Assembly (NCBI GenBank): GCA_037176705.1
Contig: CM073896.1
Coordinates: forward strand, 25,494,708-25,558,707
Origin: Molossus alvarezi
Lineage: Eukaryota > Chordata > Mammalia > Chiroptera > Molossidae
Direction of reading: 5' to 3'
DNA: 64,000 nt
Below the pieces are notes generated by a model. The model made no database searches. It saw only the letters and a list, made by a program, of their open reading frames with translations, and was not told the DNA's origin. Of the stretch, positions 25,300 through 38,400 are shown in pieces. The position numbers were made by a program, and so were the translations under genes. Every line of letters starts with the position of its first letter. Positions within the stretch are counted from its first letter, which is position 1.

Positions 25300-25382
25300 T
25301 TCAGATTCTATATATATAGATATATATATATAGATATATAGATATGCATATATGTATATGTATATATGTAACTATATATAAT
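25300..25382. repeat. TATATAGA microsatellite
   Basis: Runs of 'tatatatagatatata' type repeats, mixed TA and GATA. Confidence 0.9.
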
Positions 25383-25406
25383 TTCCAACTTTAGGTAGTA
25401 ATTTTT

Positions 25407-25656
25407 TTAAAATCCTCACCCAAAGATATTTTTCCATTTACCTTCAGATAGAGTGGGAGGGAGGAAGGAGGAAAGAGACAGAGAGAGAGAGAGAAACATG
25501 GATGTGAGAGAGACATATCGATTGGCTGCCTCCCACACGACCCCGACCAGGACTGGGGACAAACCGAAACTGAGGTAGGTGCCTTTCACCCAAATCGAAC
25601 CTGTGACTCTGGTTCACTGGCCGACACTCTAACTGCTGAGCCAAACCGGATAAGGC
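25407..25656 (-). mobile_element. VES SINE
   Basis: Reverse copy with GA-rich block (25453-25495) and head 'gccaaaccggataaggc'. A near-perfect TSD, tagg(t)agtaattttt, is at 25392-25406 and 25657-25670. Confidence 0.92.
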
Positions 25657-25670
25657 TAGGAGTAATTTTT

Positions 25671-26455
25671 AACATTTTAAGGATATTACACATGAACACC
25701 GATTTTCCTTCATTTCTTCCATTCAAGTTAATGCTGATTGAGGACCACAGAGTGGAACATGAACAATGTAAGGATTTTGAATAGAGTTATGCTGCTGGAA
25801 TAGTAGCAGTATCTTTACTATTAATATAATTCAAAAACATTTTTTGTATTACTTTGGTCGAAATTTTCTTCAAATGTAAAAGAAGGAAAAAGGATATTAT
25901 ACAAAGGACACCATAAAAGCACAAAGATGAAACTCTTTTCTTTGTAATGGGAATGGCCTTTCTATTGTCAGTTTTCTGCTTATCTTTCCAAAAAACCCAC
26001 TGAATACAATAAACTGCCACTCTGAGAGACAAGAATACTGAGGCCAGAAGAAGAATTAGCTCAGATGACAATGTTCAGGATACTATGACATAGCCCTTGA
26101 GTGAGGCCACATTGACTACGAATCCAGAGTAGTGAAGGTTAGGGGCCAGAAGGAGCAGAGAGGAGCTCAGTAACATGGGTGGCCAGTGAGTGTCAAAGAG
26201 TGTGAACTCTCAGACAGGTCCAGAGGAGAGGATGGCTACGAGAAAGCAACCTTGAGAAACTACTGAAAACACATGGTACGAGAAAAGCATCTAGGTTCAT
26301 GGTTCCCACTGTTTCATATTTCATGAGAAAACTAAAACTAGTTTTATGATGTGTATAGTAGAGACTGTGACAGAAAGTTCCAAGCCCCATGTCTTTTTTT
26401 GTGGATGTGTGTCCCCCTTTTCCACTACAGCGACTCATTTGTATTATTCAAATCT
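25671..26455. other. No gene seen
   Basis: A 94-codon minus-strand frame (25787-26071) is hydrophobic in places but unrecognised, and I regard it as chance. Confidence 0.3.
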
Positions 26456-26609
26456 GGGGGGGGGGGTCATTTTGCTTCACATTTTTTAGTCTTCCAATTC
26501 TCAAGTAAAGTCATTTCTTTCTTTGTGTCCCATAGCACTTCAGACAGACAGACAGACAGACCCCCTCCTCACACACACACATACATGCTCTCTCTCTCTC
26601 TCTCTCTCA
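26456..26609. repeat. G11 run and compound GACA/CA/TC microsatellite
   Basis: G11 at 26456-26466, (CAGA)n at 26541-26560, CA repeats near 26570-26582 and TC repeats at about 26588-26608. Likely to be length-polymorphic. Confidence 0.92.
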
Positions 26610-26639
26610 CAATAGATTAATCATCTCAAAGAAATGGTC

Positions 26640-26740
26640 ACTACTCATTTAATTTTATATTCTTAACCCCTAGCACAATGACAGACACAAAATAAGTGCT
26701 CAAATATATTGAATGAATTAATAAATAATTTAAGCCTTAT
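26640..26740 (+). repeat. L2 3' end relic
   Basis: 'cccctagcacaatgacag', 'aagtgctcaaatatattg' and 'aatgaattaataaat' follow the order of an L2/MIR-type 3' end. Confidence 0.55.
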
Positions 26741-29319
26741 AGACAAACAGTGTAAGTTTAAAGGGTAACAAGGTCAGAACAATATCCAATATCAAGAGTT
26801 TTTAAGGCAAATGGCTCCCATGTTTGAAAGAGATTCTAAGTAAATTTCAACGGAATTTGAAAAGCTTCTGGATTCAGCATTCTTCAAGGATTATTACTAC
26901 AAACAGAAAAAGAGGGTGGATTCATATGAGGCTAAGTGGGGAACACCTAGAATCAGCATTATGCCATATTTGCCAGTATTTTACTAATCCTTAATAGGGA
27001 GGGGTTGGCAAATGAATAGGAATTAAATCATACTAAACATATTGTAATTGGTTATAAAGATATATAAATTACAATTTGGTAGATCATTATGAAACTTCCA
27101 TAATAGTTTGGTTGTTCTCAATAAAGTTGCTTCTATAGTTCCAAATTCAAAAACAAAAATTTAAACTATTTACCTAGCTATGAACATGATCTCTTGATAA
27201 ATTCTATAATAACTGTATCTGTTAGCATGATTTGTATGTCCATAGATGACTGAATAGAGGAAATTTTTAATCTGATTATTTTCAAAGAATAGTATTTTAC
27301 AGTATATAATATTTTTAATTTTAAATTAAGAAATAATATATTTGACATATTAGATGATTATTAATAAACAAATAGCATAAGTTAACTATCCTTCATTTAA
27401 AATTGCATATTGATAATAGATCCAAGTAAAATTATCCTTCTTCATATAGGCAGTGGGAACTTGAGCACTATTTGTAATTATTTTTCTACTCTTGTTTCTA
27501 ATTTGATTTTTCTAAGACTTTGTCTCTATTTTCATAAAATATTTTTCCTATGTGAATTAAACAGTTTTTTACTGATGAAAAAAAGACATCTGTAATATTT
27601 TTTCCTGGAAGCTAGCATCAAATTGTTGACTTCTTTCCAGTGACCTTTAAAGTATAATGATAATGCATCATTACTAATCTGTATTGGAGTTGAACTTGTA
27701 ACCTTTAGACCAAGAATTGTATATTGAACATCTATATTCATGATTCCTGTAATTTAGCAGAGTATTTACCTCTTGGGTCATCTGTGAGTAGACATGAGGA
27801 ATTCATATGAACATAGTTATAGGATGCTTTGGATCTTTAGGACAAAAATTATATGCAATTCAATTACTTTATGATTGATAATGCCGCAAGAAAATGTGAC
27901 ACAGATTATACAAGAGTAATCAATGACTCTTTTACTAAGTAATTATGGTGTAGAGCCCATGCAACTATCTTTTTATTTTTATTTTTATTTTATAAAATTC
28001 CAATTTTATCTTTGGTTCTTAGTAACTTTAATCAATTAGGTAAATATCCATGATTCACATGGAAAAGGTAAATTGCTGTGGTTTACTTAGCAATAAATTT
28101 TGGTAAACATGGGATTAATGGTTTGAAACTATAAAACAGATAATACAGTATTAGATTAATTTTGCCTTTATAAATGAAACTTAATTACTACATGGATACA
28201 TAGCTGTGACGGTATGTAGAACCTTCTCTGTGATGATGCCAGTTCTCATTGCCAACTGGTGGTGGTCGCAGGCCAGACATGACAGGCACAAACATGAATT
28301 TTGTTTGGATGAGCAGACAGATTTGGTTCCTGAATCTTTTATCTCCACCTTTGGGTGGACAAGCAAAAGGAAATGCTTTTTTCCCCCAAATTACAACAGA
28401 TTCTGCCATTATATCGCCAACACTTAGTAGGATGAGCTGACATGACAAAAAATCATGTTCAAACAAGTGGTCATCTTTCTCTCATCTCCAGATATAAAGA
28501 TGGGAGAGATTCATTAGAGTCCTCTTTGTCAGAACAGAGGACTCCGAGAATGGATACGATTAATAAGTACTAATCACATAATGATTATCTAACCAGCTTT
28601 TCTCTTTTCATTGGAAATAATATTTTTCCTTTGGGAAAATTTAATCTCCCTATTAAAACAACATAGCTGCTAAATTATAGCATCTAATTGCCTTTTAAAA
28701 ATATGACACAGGTAAAGCATCCACAGTCTACTCCTAGAATTTTAAGGATATTGGAAACAGAATGATTATTAAATTTTTAATCAGACAATAATGCTTCTCT
28801 TAACCCCAGGCCTAAGGTCTATAGAATTAAACTAATGGGTAGAGAGAAGCAGAGATGAAAGATGAAATATGAGAGATAGCATTTGAGTCTCTAGCTCCAG
28901 TGTTTCTGTGGTTTATTAAGGTTGTTTGAAGGAAATTAATAACAAAAAATTTCCCTATTGTCTCAGCTAATTTTGGTTGGGGTCAGTTACTTGCTATTTA
29001 TACAGTCCTGTTAGAGTACAGATGAGTTAGTGGCCCACAGAAACATTTTTGTTAGGAATTTCCATTTTCTCTTTCTCTGAAGTCAAATACAGTAGTAGGT
29101 GGGGCTCTATCCTCTAAAGTCTTTTTTTTTCTTTGAATCATTAATGTGCTTTGTCCCAAATATGCAAATAGCCAAACAATAAATCTAATTTCAACTCAAT
29201 TAACAAATATGAAAATGCAGATTAGAAATCAAACTGCAAAGAAAATAATATATCACAATGTTTAGTGTTTGAGAAAGTATAGAAAATGAACAATTTCATA
29301 TTCTTGTTAGAGAATTTTA
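26741..29319. other. Unassigned AT-rich DNA
   Basis: About 2.6 kb of single-copy-looking sequence. A T/A simple repeat lies at about 27969-28000. Overlapping minus-strand frames at 28181-28466 are unusual for this AT-rich context but match nothing I know. A processed-pseudogene scrap is possible. Confidence 0.35.
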
Positions 29320-29905
29320 TATTTTTACCAACTTCTGTGAATATACTCTGATATTCTACATCAAAACACTTAAAATATATAAAACTTTTGATGCAATAAT
29401 TCTATTTCACCTGCATTTATCCTAATAAACAAATGAGAAGTTATACACTTATAACTTATAACTTAAAGATTTTTTCAGAAAAATGTAAATCATTGTTTAT
29501 AATTCTGATAATGTGCAAACAAGGTGAAAGTCAATAATAAGATACAATCATGTAAACTGTAGTAATTTGTAAATAAAATAAAATACAGTCTTATAAATAA
29601 TGTAGAAAAAGATTAAATGCCATGGCAAGATACTCATAATGTTTTATATGAAAAGGGTATGTTGAAAACAAGTTTTCCAGTGTTATTTTATTTTTGTTTA
29701 CATGGAAATTATATTACTAAATATAATTTAAAGACTATAAGACTAAAAGACTTAAAAGACTAAAAATATATATGTTTAGGAATGTTAATAGAATTATCTC
29801 TGGGTAAAAGATTATTGGGTAACTATCATTGTTGGTCTCTATGGTCTAAATTTTTTCATGACAAATATTGTAAATGAGAAAATATTAAAAAATTACATTT
29901 TGAAC
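29320..29905 (+). mobile_element. Old L1M 3' end, plus strand
   Basis: Degenerate ORF2 C-terminal and 3'UTR blocks in order: 'gatgcaataattctattt', 'cattgtttataattctgat', 'taaatgccatggcaagata', 'atctctgggtaaaagatta'. Ends near an A-rich stretch at 29880-29900. Confidence 0.6.
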
Positions 29906-32004
29906 CAAAAAATGTCATTCCACAGATAGTGGAGCATTACCGATTGTGTAGAACCTTGAAAAGTTGACATCACTCTGTGAATAATGTGCTTAGAGATTTC
30001 TTTATTTGCTTTTTGTTAGACTGTGGGACATGACTTTGTTTTCGTTTTTTATCTTTTATAAAACATACTTAGTGTGTGCAAGCCATTATGCAGACGATGT
30101 TGGAAAACTTACTACAGGCCAAAGGAAAACACTGTGTACTCACATGTGAAAGAGTTGACTTGGGAGGTGCCTTATATCCTCAGAGTCACTGAGGAGAACC
30201 CCCAACAAGATTTGTGCTGGGACAAACAGATCTACCAACACCATGCAGGATACAATGCATCCTCAGTTCTGATAAATTCAGAGCGTGGTCATTGATTGGG
30301 TTATTGGAATCTGACTGTGGTAAGATTTATCTTAGGAACAAAGAGCTTGACTTAGACTTTGAGCTGAAGTCATATGCTTTAGTGCATGTATGAGATCTTT
30401 ACTCAGTTTTGGGCATGTGTGTAGACAAAATAAAATGGTAACTTGTTTTTTACTTTTCATTTGAATGTGCACATAAGTCATTTATCTCCTCTTGGAACTC
30501 AAACTCCAAAGGCGGCGATGAATGTGGTTATAGTAGAATTAACTTATTTTTACATCCCCTAGCAAAATAGTTTAAAAACCTCACCCACACTTAGGATATA
30601 AATTTGGGAAACCCAAAGCCACACATCCAAACAGAAAAACTACTGAAAAACATTTTAATTCTATGCCTCTTTAACCTCTCTACTCCACTAGAATAAAATA
30701 GCATGTATCACAGGCAACTAGAATACTTCCTGGACTTTAATAAGCATTCCATATATATTTGTTACATAAATTACATAAAATGATTTTAAAAAATCAGTCT
30801 GGACAATAAGAAGTCACTAATGACTATTACTAGAATACTTTGCCATGAGAGTATAGATATGCTGGGTTGCTGAGGGGCATCGAGTATATGGGAAATGAGG
30901 AAATCATTCAGATTTTATAGGGTTTTGCTATATATCTCCAGAATGTTCCCATAGACTTCTGAGTCCTATACTAAATCATTTAAACTACCTTTTCATATTC
31001 TTGACTTAATACCCCTCTGTTAAGTGGCAGAAACACCAGAGACACTCCCCTAACTTGCCTTTCTTGGGGTCTCCCACAGAGGGAGACATCGATTCTCATT
31101 TCTAACACCTAGATTGCTGTACACTCTCACTCCTTTCTCTAGTCTTGATTTCTTTTTCCAGCAGTCAGGGAAATGGCTTTCTATTATGGTGTTCACCTTC
31201 TTTGAACAGAGATCCCACCTTAAAAATTTTAGTGACTCTAGTGACACAGGTCTTCAATTTTACCATATAGTTCTCTTCTTCTTAGGACAGCTAGGTGATC
31301 CTTGGGGACTAGATTGAAGTGCTTTCTAATAGAGCCTGACACTTTACCCAGAATTCACTTGATTCTGGAACCTCTAAGGCGGGGCTGCTGAGAGGAGTCC
31401 ACCATGCAAATTTATTTCTCAACTCAGCCAGAATGATCTTTGTAAACTCAGTGCTTTTTCCTATAATTTGGTTTCCTTGGGGAGACACAACATACAGAAT
31501 ATGTCTACACTGCATCCTGTTATAATATTACAATCTTTTCTCATGGGACTCTTGGACATTAAACAAGATCCTGCTTTGATTTGTTTTGGGCTTTGTTGTT
31601 GTTGTTAAGTCTTCTTGAACATTCTACACCAGTTACATAATCAGTGTCTGCCTGAAACAGAGAGAGAACCACTACAGAGCTGTAACTTTCTTTAATTGGT
31701 TGTGTGTCTCAGCTTTGATTCATGCAAGCCATTTCCTTGGACTTTTACAATTCAAATATATTTGCTTATAACGTATTTCTTCTTCAGGAAACTAGCTTAT
31801 AACAAAAGGCGTATTTAATCAAGTAGTAGAATATATATTGTCAGAGCCAAGTTAAGAGATATAAAGTGAGGTCAACACAGGTAATGTGATTCATATTTAT
31901 CTTTAAACATTCAAGAAGCCAGAATGAAAAGGGAAACATACATCAGATGCTTAAGTAAAGTTATTAGAAAGTAAAAACCATACTGCTCTTTCAGGGGAAA
32001 AAAA
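29906..32004. other. Unassigned DNA
   Basis: About 2.1 kb without a nameable element. A 73-codon plus-strand frame (30074-30295) has four Cys residues but no known motif. No splice-site evidence was strong enough to call an exon. Confidence 0.35.
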
Positions 32005-32019
32005 TATATAAATAATTTT

Positions 32020-32268
32020 TTTTTTTTTTAATCCTCATCCGAGGACATTTTTCCATTTTTTGTACAGATAGAGTAGGAGAGAGAGAGAGGAAGAGAGAGA
32101 GAGGGAAACATCGATGTGAAAGGGACACATCGAGTGGCTGCCACCCGCACGACCAACCAGGGCCGGGGACAAACTGCAACCGAGGTACATGCCCTTAGCG
32201 GGAACCGAACCCGGGTCTCTCCGGACCGCAGGCGGAAGCTCTAACCGCTGATCCAAACCGGCCAGGGC
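32020..32268 (-). mobile_element. VES SINE, near consensus
   Basis: Reverse copy with a nearly intact B box (on plus: 'gggaaccgaacccgggtc') and head 'ccaaaccggccagggc'. Perfect 15-bp TSD tatataaataatttt at 32005-32019 and 32269-32283. One of the youngest-looking SINEs here. Confidence 0.95.
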
Positions 32269-32283
32269 TATATAAATAATTTT

Positions 32284-33009
32284 GAATTAGATTGTAAATA
32301 GAATGCATTGAGTGAAAGAAAATGTCCTCAATAAAAAAGTTAAGACAAATACAACAATTAATTGAAATGCTTAAGAAGCATGTTGAGTTTGTCAAAGTAT
32401 TTTTTCCTAGAAACATTTATCATTATGGCGAACATATAAAATACTTTACTGACAAAATTAATTAGTCTACAAAGATTTCACATCTTCCCCATCATAATGA
32501 ATTTACTTTTTTAATAAGTTCAGTAAACTTTATTTTTATGCTTATTATTAGTGGAGCACCCTGTTATATGCTATGAAGCATGGCAAGCAGCTGAAGTTGG
32601 GGGTTCATCATGTATAGAAATTTCAATTCTATTTAATATTATGTTCTTATTAATAGAAAGAATGATTTTATGCATTCTTTTATTGACTAGGAATTAATGG
32701 CGTGCTTGATGAAGAGGGGCAAAACTATATTTGTATTTGAAGGATTTGTTCCCAGCCGGATTGAAGGGGGGAGGTTGAAACAAAGAGAATGATAAGAATG
32801 GTGTCCGTGATTTTGGATTTACCCCTGGATGAATAGCTGTGCCATCTGTGGAGATTACCAAATGGCTGGAAAAATGACAAGTCTTCTCTTGGGCATGTTA
32901 AGTTAGAGGTACCTGTTAGACACTTACCTCTCACTGACCTTTGGAGCATTTGGCCTTTCTAGCAATTTAGCGCTTCAAAAGCTTTTCTTTTCTTGACTCC
33001 TCCTCCTTC
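32284..33009. other. No gene seen
   Basis: AT-rich and unassigned. The left end of the neighbouring Tigger fragment may extend into it. Confidence 0.35.
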
Positions 33010-33684
33010 TTCTCTATTGTCTCTCATTACAGATGGAGCCAATGGTAGACTCATTCAAGTCATAATGGCAGGCAACCTCCATGATTTTCCTGCCATCTTT
33101 GATTATATCCAAGAGTTTCACCTTCTTCTGGATGGTAAGCATCTTCCTCCAGTGCTTAGTTTCATCATCAGAAGGCTTAAAAGAAGCAGCATGTTTAGGA
33201 GCCATCCTGGGGTTTAGATAAATGTTCTCAGAAATTGCAAACACTTACAAGAGCAAAGATGCTTCTGATGCGTCGCGGTGTAGAAGCATGTATGAGAGAA
33301 ATGCATTTGCATGAGGCTGAACCAATCAGTGGCCAGGATAGGAAGAGGATAGGCTAGCCAATCAGTGAACAGCATGCTCTGACTGGCTTGGTTTCACCAC
33401 ACACGAATTTTTGGAAAAAATTATTGCCCACACACAAAGAGTGGTCGAGTCGTTGCACCTGGCATTGAAGGATTCCTGGGGTGCTCAAATACATTGGTCT
33501 ACAGTTCATACGTACAGTAATTTTAATTTTAATTGTAATATAGAGATGTATAATTGACTGAGACAACCGAACACGCTCTGTATCATTTTCACTGTCTCGA
33601 TCAACTTTTGAATGAATATATTTGAAAAAACCACAATAGAGTGAAGCTGCGAAAGTCAAAGTGCGAAGTGGCGAGGGACGACTG
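33010..33684 (-). mobile_element. Tigger-like DNA transposon fragment with transposase N-terminus
   Basis: Read right to left, the terminal repeat begins at a TA dinucleotide (33685-33686) with CAGTCGTCCCTCGCCACTT. After a leader of about 470 bp, an open frame (33244 to 33014) encodes the start of a Tigger/pogo transposase: RMAPKHAASFKPSDDETK, then KKVKLLDIIKDG, then HYDLNEST. This is the CENP-B/pogo-type helix-turn-helix DNA-binding region. The frame and element stop near 33010, and no matching left terminal repeat was seen. It is a 3'-truncated or internally deleted copy without the catalytic DDE region. Confidence 0.75.
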
Positions 33685-33914
33685 TATTTCTCTTGTGGCC
33701 ATCTGTTTTCCTTAGCCATCATGATGACACAGAACTTCAACTGTCTGTACGGTAATGATTCCAAAATATATCTTTTTAGCATAGATCTTTCTCTTGACTT
33801 CTAAGACCCATTGATTCAGGTGAGGCTCGTTGTACACGTCTCAAACTTTGCTCACGAACTTTCCCAAACCCCTGCTACTCTTTTCTCGGTAAATAAAATT
33901 AAGTATCAGTTGAG

Positions 33915-34065
33915 TATCAGATACTCGGCCAAGCATTTTACATCCATTCAATCATTTAATTTTTACAGCAACTTGTTGAGGCAGGTATTCCCCACCTCAC
34001 ATTAGAAGTTGAAGCACTTAGGTAAGTGGCAGAGCTGGGGTCTAAACTCCAGCTCTGTGTTTGTT
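33915..34065 (-). repeat. MIR SINE relic
   Basis: Reverse-complement MIR: 'attcaatcatttaattttt', 'ttgaggcaggtattcc', 'ggtaagtggcagagctggg'. The order and spacing fit MIR. Confidence 0.75.
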
Positions 34066-34764
34066 TCATGACAATGACTAACTGATCCAGATACATAAAT
34101 AAAACACCAGGAAAAGAAAGTAGTTTAATTTCAACCTAGATTTTCCATTAGCACAATATAAAAAAGAGACCTTGGAAGTCATAGTTTGTTTTTGTCCATA
34201 GGAAATAACAATGTTTCATGAAGGACGTAAAAGTTTACAAGATTAGGGGCTTCTTCTTTCCAATTACAAAGTTCAAGCTCTGGCTCATCACGCCCTCCTT
34301 CATTTTCTTAGCAGGCTATCGATGAGAGTCATCAGAAACGCAGAGGCATCCAGTTATTTTGTAATAGTGGAGAACATTGTGCATGATGAGTATCTAGGGC
34401 ACAATGGAAGTCAGTATAGCTGCATGTACAATGTCAGGATTTTTCACAACACTTCCCAATTAACTTCCAGAGAGCCTGACTACAATATCGCCAGCTGCTC
34501 ACTCAATCAATTTCTACACATTTTCCTGAGCTAAATGGGGCTTGCATGACTGAATTTGCATAGGAGTTTTCTCCAGTTGCAATGTCATAATTAGTGAGTG
34601 AAGTATTTGGAAGTGACTTTTTCCCCTCTGCTTTGTGGGACATTCTCTTTAATTTTATATCTTCTCTATCTCTTTCTCCGACATTGCTTTGCATCTCTGA
34701 GATTTGTAAATTTGGAATTAAAGTAAAAAACTAGTGATGAGAGGAATAAGGTAAACTCCCCTTC
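34066..34764. other. No gene seen
   Basis: AT-rich and unassigned. A short TCAT repeat lies at about 34767-34786 next to it. Confidence 0.35.
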
Positions 34765-35680
34765 TTTCATCATTCATTCATTCATTAATTCATATTTTTT
34801 CCAGGTACAGATCGATCATCTATTATGTGTAAGGTAGTATGCAAAGTGCCGGGGATACAATGAAAGTAAAAATGAGTTCTTGATATATGGAATTAACATT
34901 TTTGGGAAGAGTATGAAACTATGTAATTAAACCACAGAAATGATAGAGGGTCTGGTTTAGGGAGGGTCAGAGACATGCTCGTAAGAAGGTACCACTTAAC
35001 ACTGAAACCTGAAGGACAAAAAAGAATCAGAAATTGGAAGACTTTGGGAAAGAGAATTTAAGGCAGATAGAACAAAAATGGTAAATATCTTTTTTGGAGA
35101 ACTTACTGGTTACAAAACTGACAGATGGCCAGGGTGATGATAGCAAACAAGGCAGGTAAGTGTTAAGACAAGATGGGAGACTTTAGCAGAGAGTAGTTTA
35201 TTCAAGACCATGAAAAGCATGCTAATAATTTTTATTTTATATGACCTGGGCATTCAAATGAGTCTTTTTGCCTATCTTCATTGTTCCAAGGCAATGGATC
35301 AGAGAAAATGCAAGAGAGGAAGAGACTGACAATTGCAGTGATATGGGCGAAAGATATAGTGCTTGAGTGAAAGAAATGATAGTGAAGATAGAAGGAAATA
35401 ACAGATTATGCTATATTTTTGAGGTGGAGCTGGCTGAACTAACTGAATAGATGTTTTAGAGGTTTTTTTGTGCATGTGCAAATTATGATTATGAGCCCCA
35501 ATTTTTGGCTACAGTACTGTTTGCATAAAACCGTAAGAGATGCTTCCATCATAGGGACATCAAATCTTACCAAGATCAACAATTTAGGTTTTTTAATTTT
35601 CATAGGTAAAACTATAGCCAGATAGGTAGGGGAAAAGGTTTTAGAATGAGCTCATGAAAAATAACTATTTTGACATGTAG
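34765..35680 (+). repeat. Ancient interspersed repeat (starts L2-like), unnamed family
   Basis: Opens with 'cattcattcattcattaat' and 'gtgccggggatacaatga', then 'ctgaaacctgaaggac', 'aagaccatgaaaagcatgc' and 'gaggaagagactgacaatt'. The order matches a common old mammalian repeat whose later part is seen at 8240-9600. Confidence 0.45.
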
Positions 35681-36673
35681 AAATGGCAAAGATGTGGAAA
35701 CTGAAACATTTCTGCAGACAAAAATAAATGATATAAAATTTTTCTAAACCAACATTCCTTCACATTTGGTGCCTTATTGTATCTAATATTAGCCAGGTAT
35801 GTACAGGAAAATTAGAATTAAACCTAAATTAAACTTATAGATATATATTTGGGAAATACATCTGTTCTATCCATGTACATCATGCAAATTACTGTAGAAG
35901 GGAAAAAATATTATATAGTACCCTTCTTAATTTTTTAGACTGGTCTAATAGGCAAATTGACACAAAATAGATTAACAGAAGAAAACAACCACATTTGCTA
36001 TGTATGTGTGTATAGGGGGCTCAGGAAACTATGGAGCCCAGGGCAAATCAAGCAGGTGAGGTTTATAAGCCATCTTGAATTGAGGAAAAAGAAGAGTTAG
36101 TGTTTGGGACTTCTAAGGACAGAAAAGCAGTTCACATGGAGATAGAGAAGCAAATGTTTGGTAAACAAGTGATTGTGGGGGGCCATCTTTAGCAATGGGA
36201 CACAGAGAGGACTGTGATCAAAAGGGCCTTGCTAAGTTCCTCCCTGTATGTCACAGAATGGTTCACATTCAACTGGAGTATATCTATAATAATAGTTCTC
36301 TATCTAAATTCTTTTAGGCTGTTAAGAGGAAGGTCATAGATTTTTTTTCCTGAATATATATATATTTAAATAACCAGCTTAAAATAATCAATATCCCAGA
36401 GGCATAATTTGGGGTGACAAAGTATGCCCTCCCTCACTATAATGAACCATTATCAATAGTTCATACTTACCTGGGCCCCAAGGCTAAGGCGACTAAACAA
36501 CTCCATTTTTATCATCAATGGGCCTTCCTTAATATTGTCCAATAATAGGTTAATTACCCCTAGAAGTAAAGGAATTTTGCCTAAGATTATAGTTGCCCCA
36601 CGTGTTGGGAGGCATTTGCAGTGTCCAGTATCTGCAGGTACTTGTGAGCCCTTTTGACTTCTGTAATCGCTGT
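35681..36673. other. Unassigned DNA, possible old LTR
   Basis: 'cccagaggcataatttgggg' and 'gcaaattgacacaaaatag' remind me of old ERV LTR consensus text, but I cannot place them. No gene. Confidence 0.3.
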
Positions 36674-36690
36674 CACACCCACTATTTTAT

Positions 36691-38343
36691 TGTTTTGTTT
36701 TGTTTTTAAATTTTTATTTTTTAATTTTATTTTTGTTACAGATGTTTCTCCTTTTTTACCCCATTGACAACTTCCTCCCCATTCCCCCCCACCCCATCCC
36801 CAGCTTTGTTGTCCATGTCCTTTGGTTATGCATACATGCATATAAGTTCTGTGGTTTATCTCTTCCCATGCCCCACCACCCCCTCTTCTGAGGGTTGTTA
36901 GTCTGCACCCTACTTCCATGTTTCTGGGTCTACCCGATTTCTCAGACTGTTATATTCATTATATTCCATATAAAAGTGAGATCATGTGGAATTTGTCTTT
37001 TTCTGCTTGGCTTGTTTCACTTAAGATAATACTTTCCAGGTCCTCCATGTCATCTCAAAGGATAAGAGATCTTTCTTTCTTACAGCTGCATAGTACTCCA
37101 TTGTGTATATGTACCACTGCTTTTTTATCCACTCGTCTACTGATGGACACTGGGGCTGTTTCCAGATCTTAGCAATTGTAAATAGTGCTGATACAAACAT
37201 GGGGGTACATATATTCTTTCTGATTGGTGTTTAGGCTTCTTAGGGTATATTCCTAGAAGCGGGATCACTGTGTCAAAAGGAAGTTCAAATTTAATTTTTT
37301 TGAGGTAACACCATATTGTTTTCCATAGTGGCTGCACCAGTCTGCATTCCTACCAGCAGTGTACTAGAGTCCCCTTTTCTCCACACCCTCGCCAACACTT
37401 GTTGTTTGATGATTTGTTGATGGCGGCCATTCTGACAGGTGTGAGGTGATACCTCATTGTTATTTGAATTTGCATCTCTCTGATGATTAGTGATGTTGAG
37501 CATTTCTTCATATGTCTCTTGGCCATTTGTATGTCCTGTTTGGAGAGGTGTCTATTCAGCTCCTCTGCCCATTTTTTAATCATTAAAATGTCCATACTAC
37601 CCAAAGCAATCTATAGATTCAATGCAATCTTCATCAAAATACCAACGACATATTTCACAGAACTAGAACAAATACTGCAAAAGTTCATATGGAACCAAAA
37701 AAGACCCCGAATAGCCACAGCAATTTTGAAAAAGAAGGACAAAGTAGGTGGGATCACAATACCAGATATCAGGTTATACTACAAAGCGACTGTAATCAAA
37801 ACAGCCTGGTACTCGCACAAGAACAGGCATTTAGACCAGTGGAACAGAATACAGAACCCAGAAATGAACCCAAGGCAATATGCTCAATTAATATTTGACA
37901 AAGGTAGCAAGAGCATACAGTGGAGTAAAGACAGCCTTTTTAATAAATGGTGTTGGGAAAATTGGACAGCTACATGCAAAAAAATGAAACTAGGCAAAAC
38001 TTATACCATACACAAGAATAAACTCAAAATGGATAAAAGACTTAAATGTGACACGCGAATCCATAAAAATTCTAGAAGAAAATGTAGGCAACAAAATTGC
38101 GGACATCATACACAGCAGACTTTTCACTGATACATCACCTAAGGCAACAGAAACAAAGGAAAAAATAAACACATGGGTCTACGTCAAACTAAAAAGCTTC
38201 TGCACAGCAGAAGAAACAACCATCAAAATGGAAAGGCAACCCACTGTATGGGAGAACATCATTGCCAATGATACATCAGATAAGAAGTTAATTTCCAAAA
38301 TATATAGAGTACTCATACAACTCAACAAAAGGAAGACAAAGAA
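36691..38343 (-). mobile_element. Twin-primed (5'-inverted) L1
   Basis: 36691-37581 is a minus-strand L1 3' end: tail, 3'UTR, ORF2 C-terminus (37137-37604 on minus includes KKPKHQSERIYVPPCLY and the Cys segment). 37582-38343 is plus-strand ORF2 running from [10 protein letters not shown] to QLNKRKTKN. In the parent element these two blocks are contiguous, with KRKTKN followed directly by the 'aaaaaatgggcagaggagc' region. This is the hallmark of a 5' inversion by twin priming. The TSD is cacacccactattttat (36674-36690) and cacacctacgattttat (38344-38360), 15 of 17 matching. Confidence 0.92.
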
Positions 38344-38400
38344 CACACCTACGATTTTATCCGTCCCCTGGGCAGGGGGCAAAAGAGGGATGAGGCTTCT

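Noticed and set aside
30074..30295. 73-codon frame as a small host gene
   Set aside because: No known motif, no convincing start context or splice signals, and frames of this size occur by chance throughout the window.
32150..32268. tRNA-like sequence with A and B boxes
   Set aside because: It is the tRNA-derived head of a VES SINE, without an acceptor stem or a complete cloverleaf.
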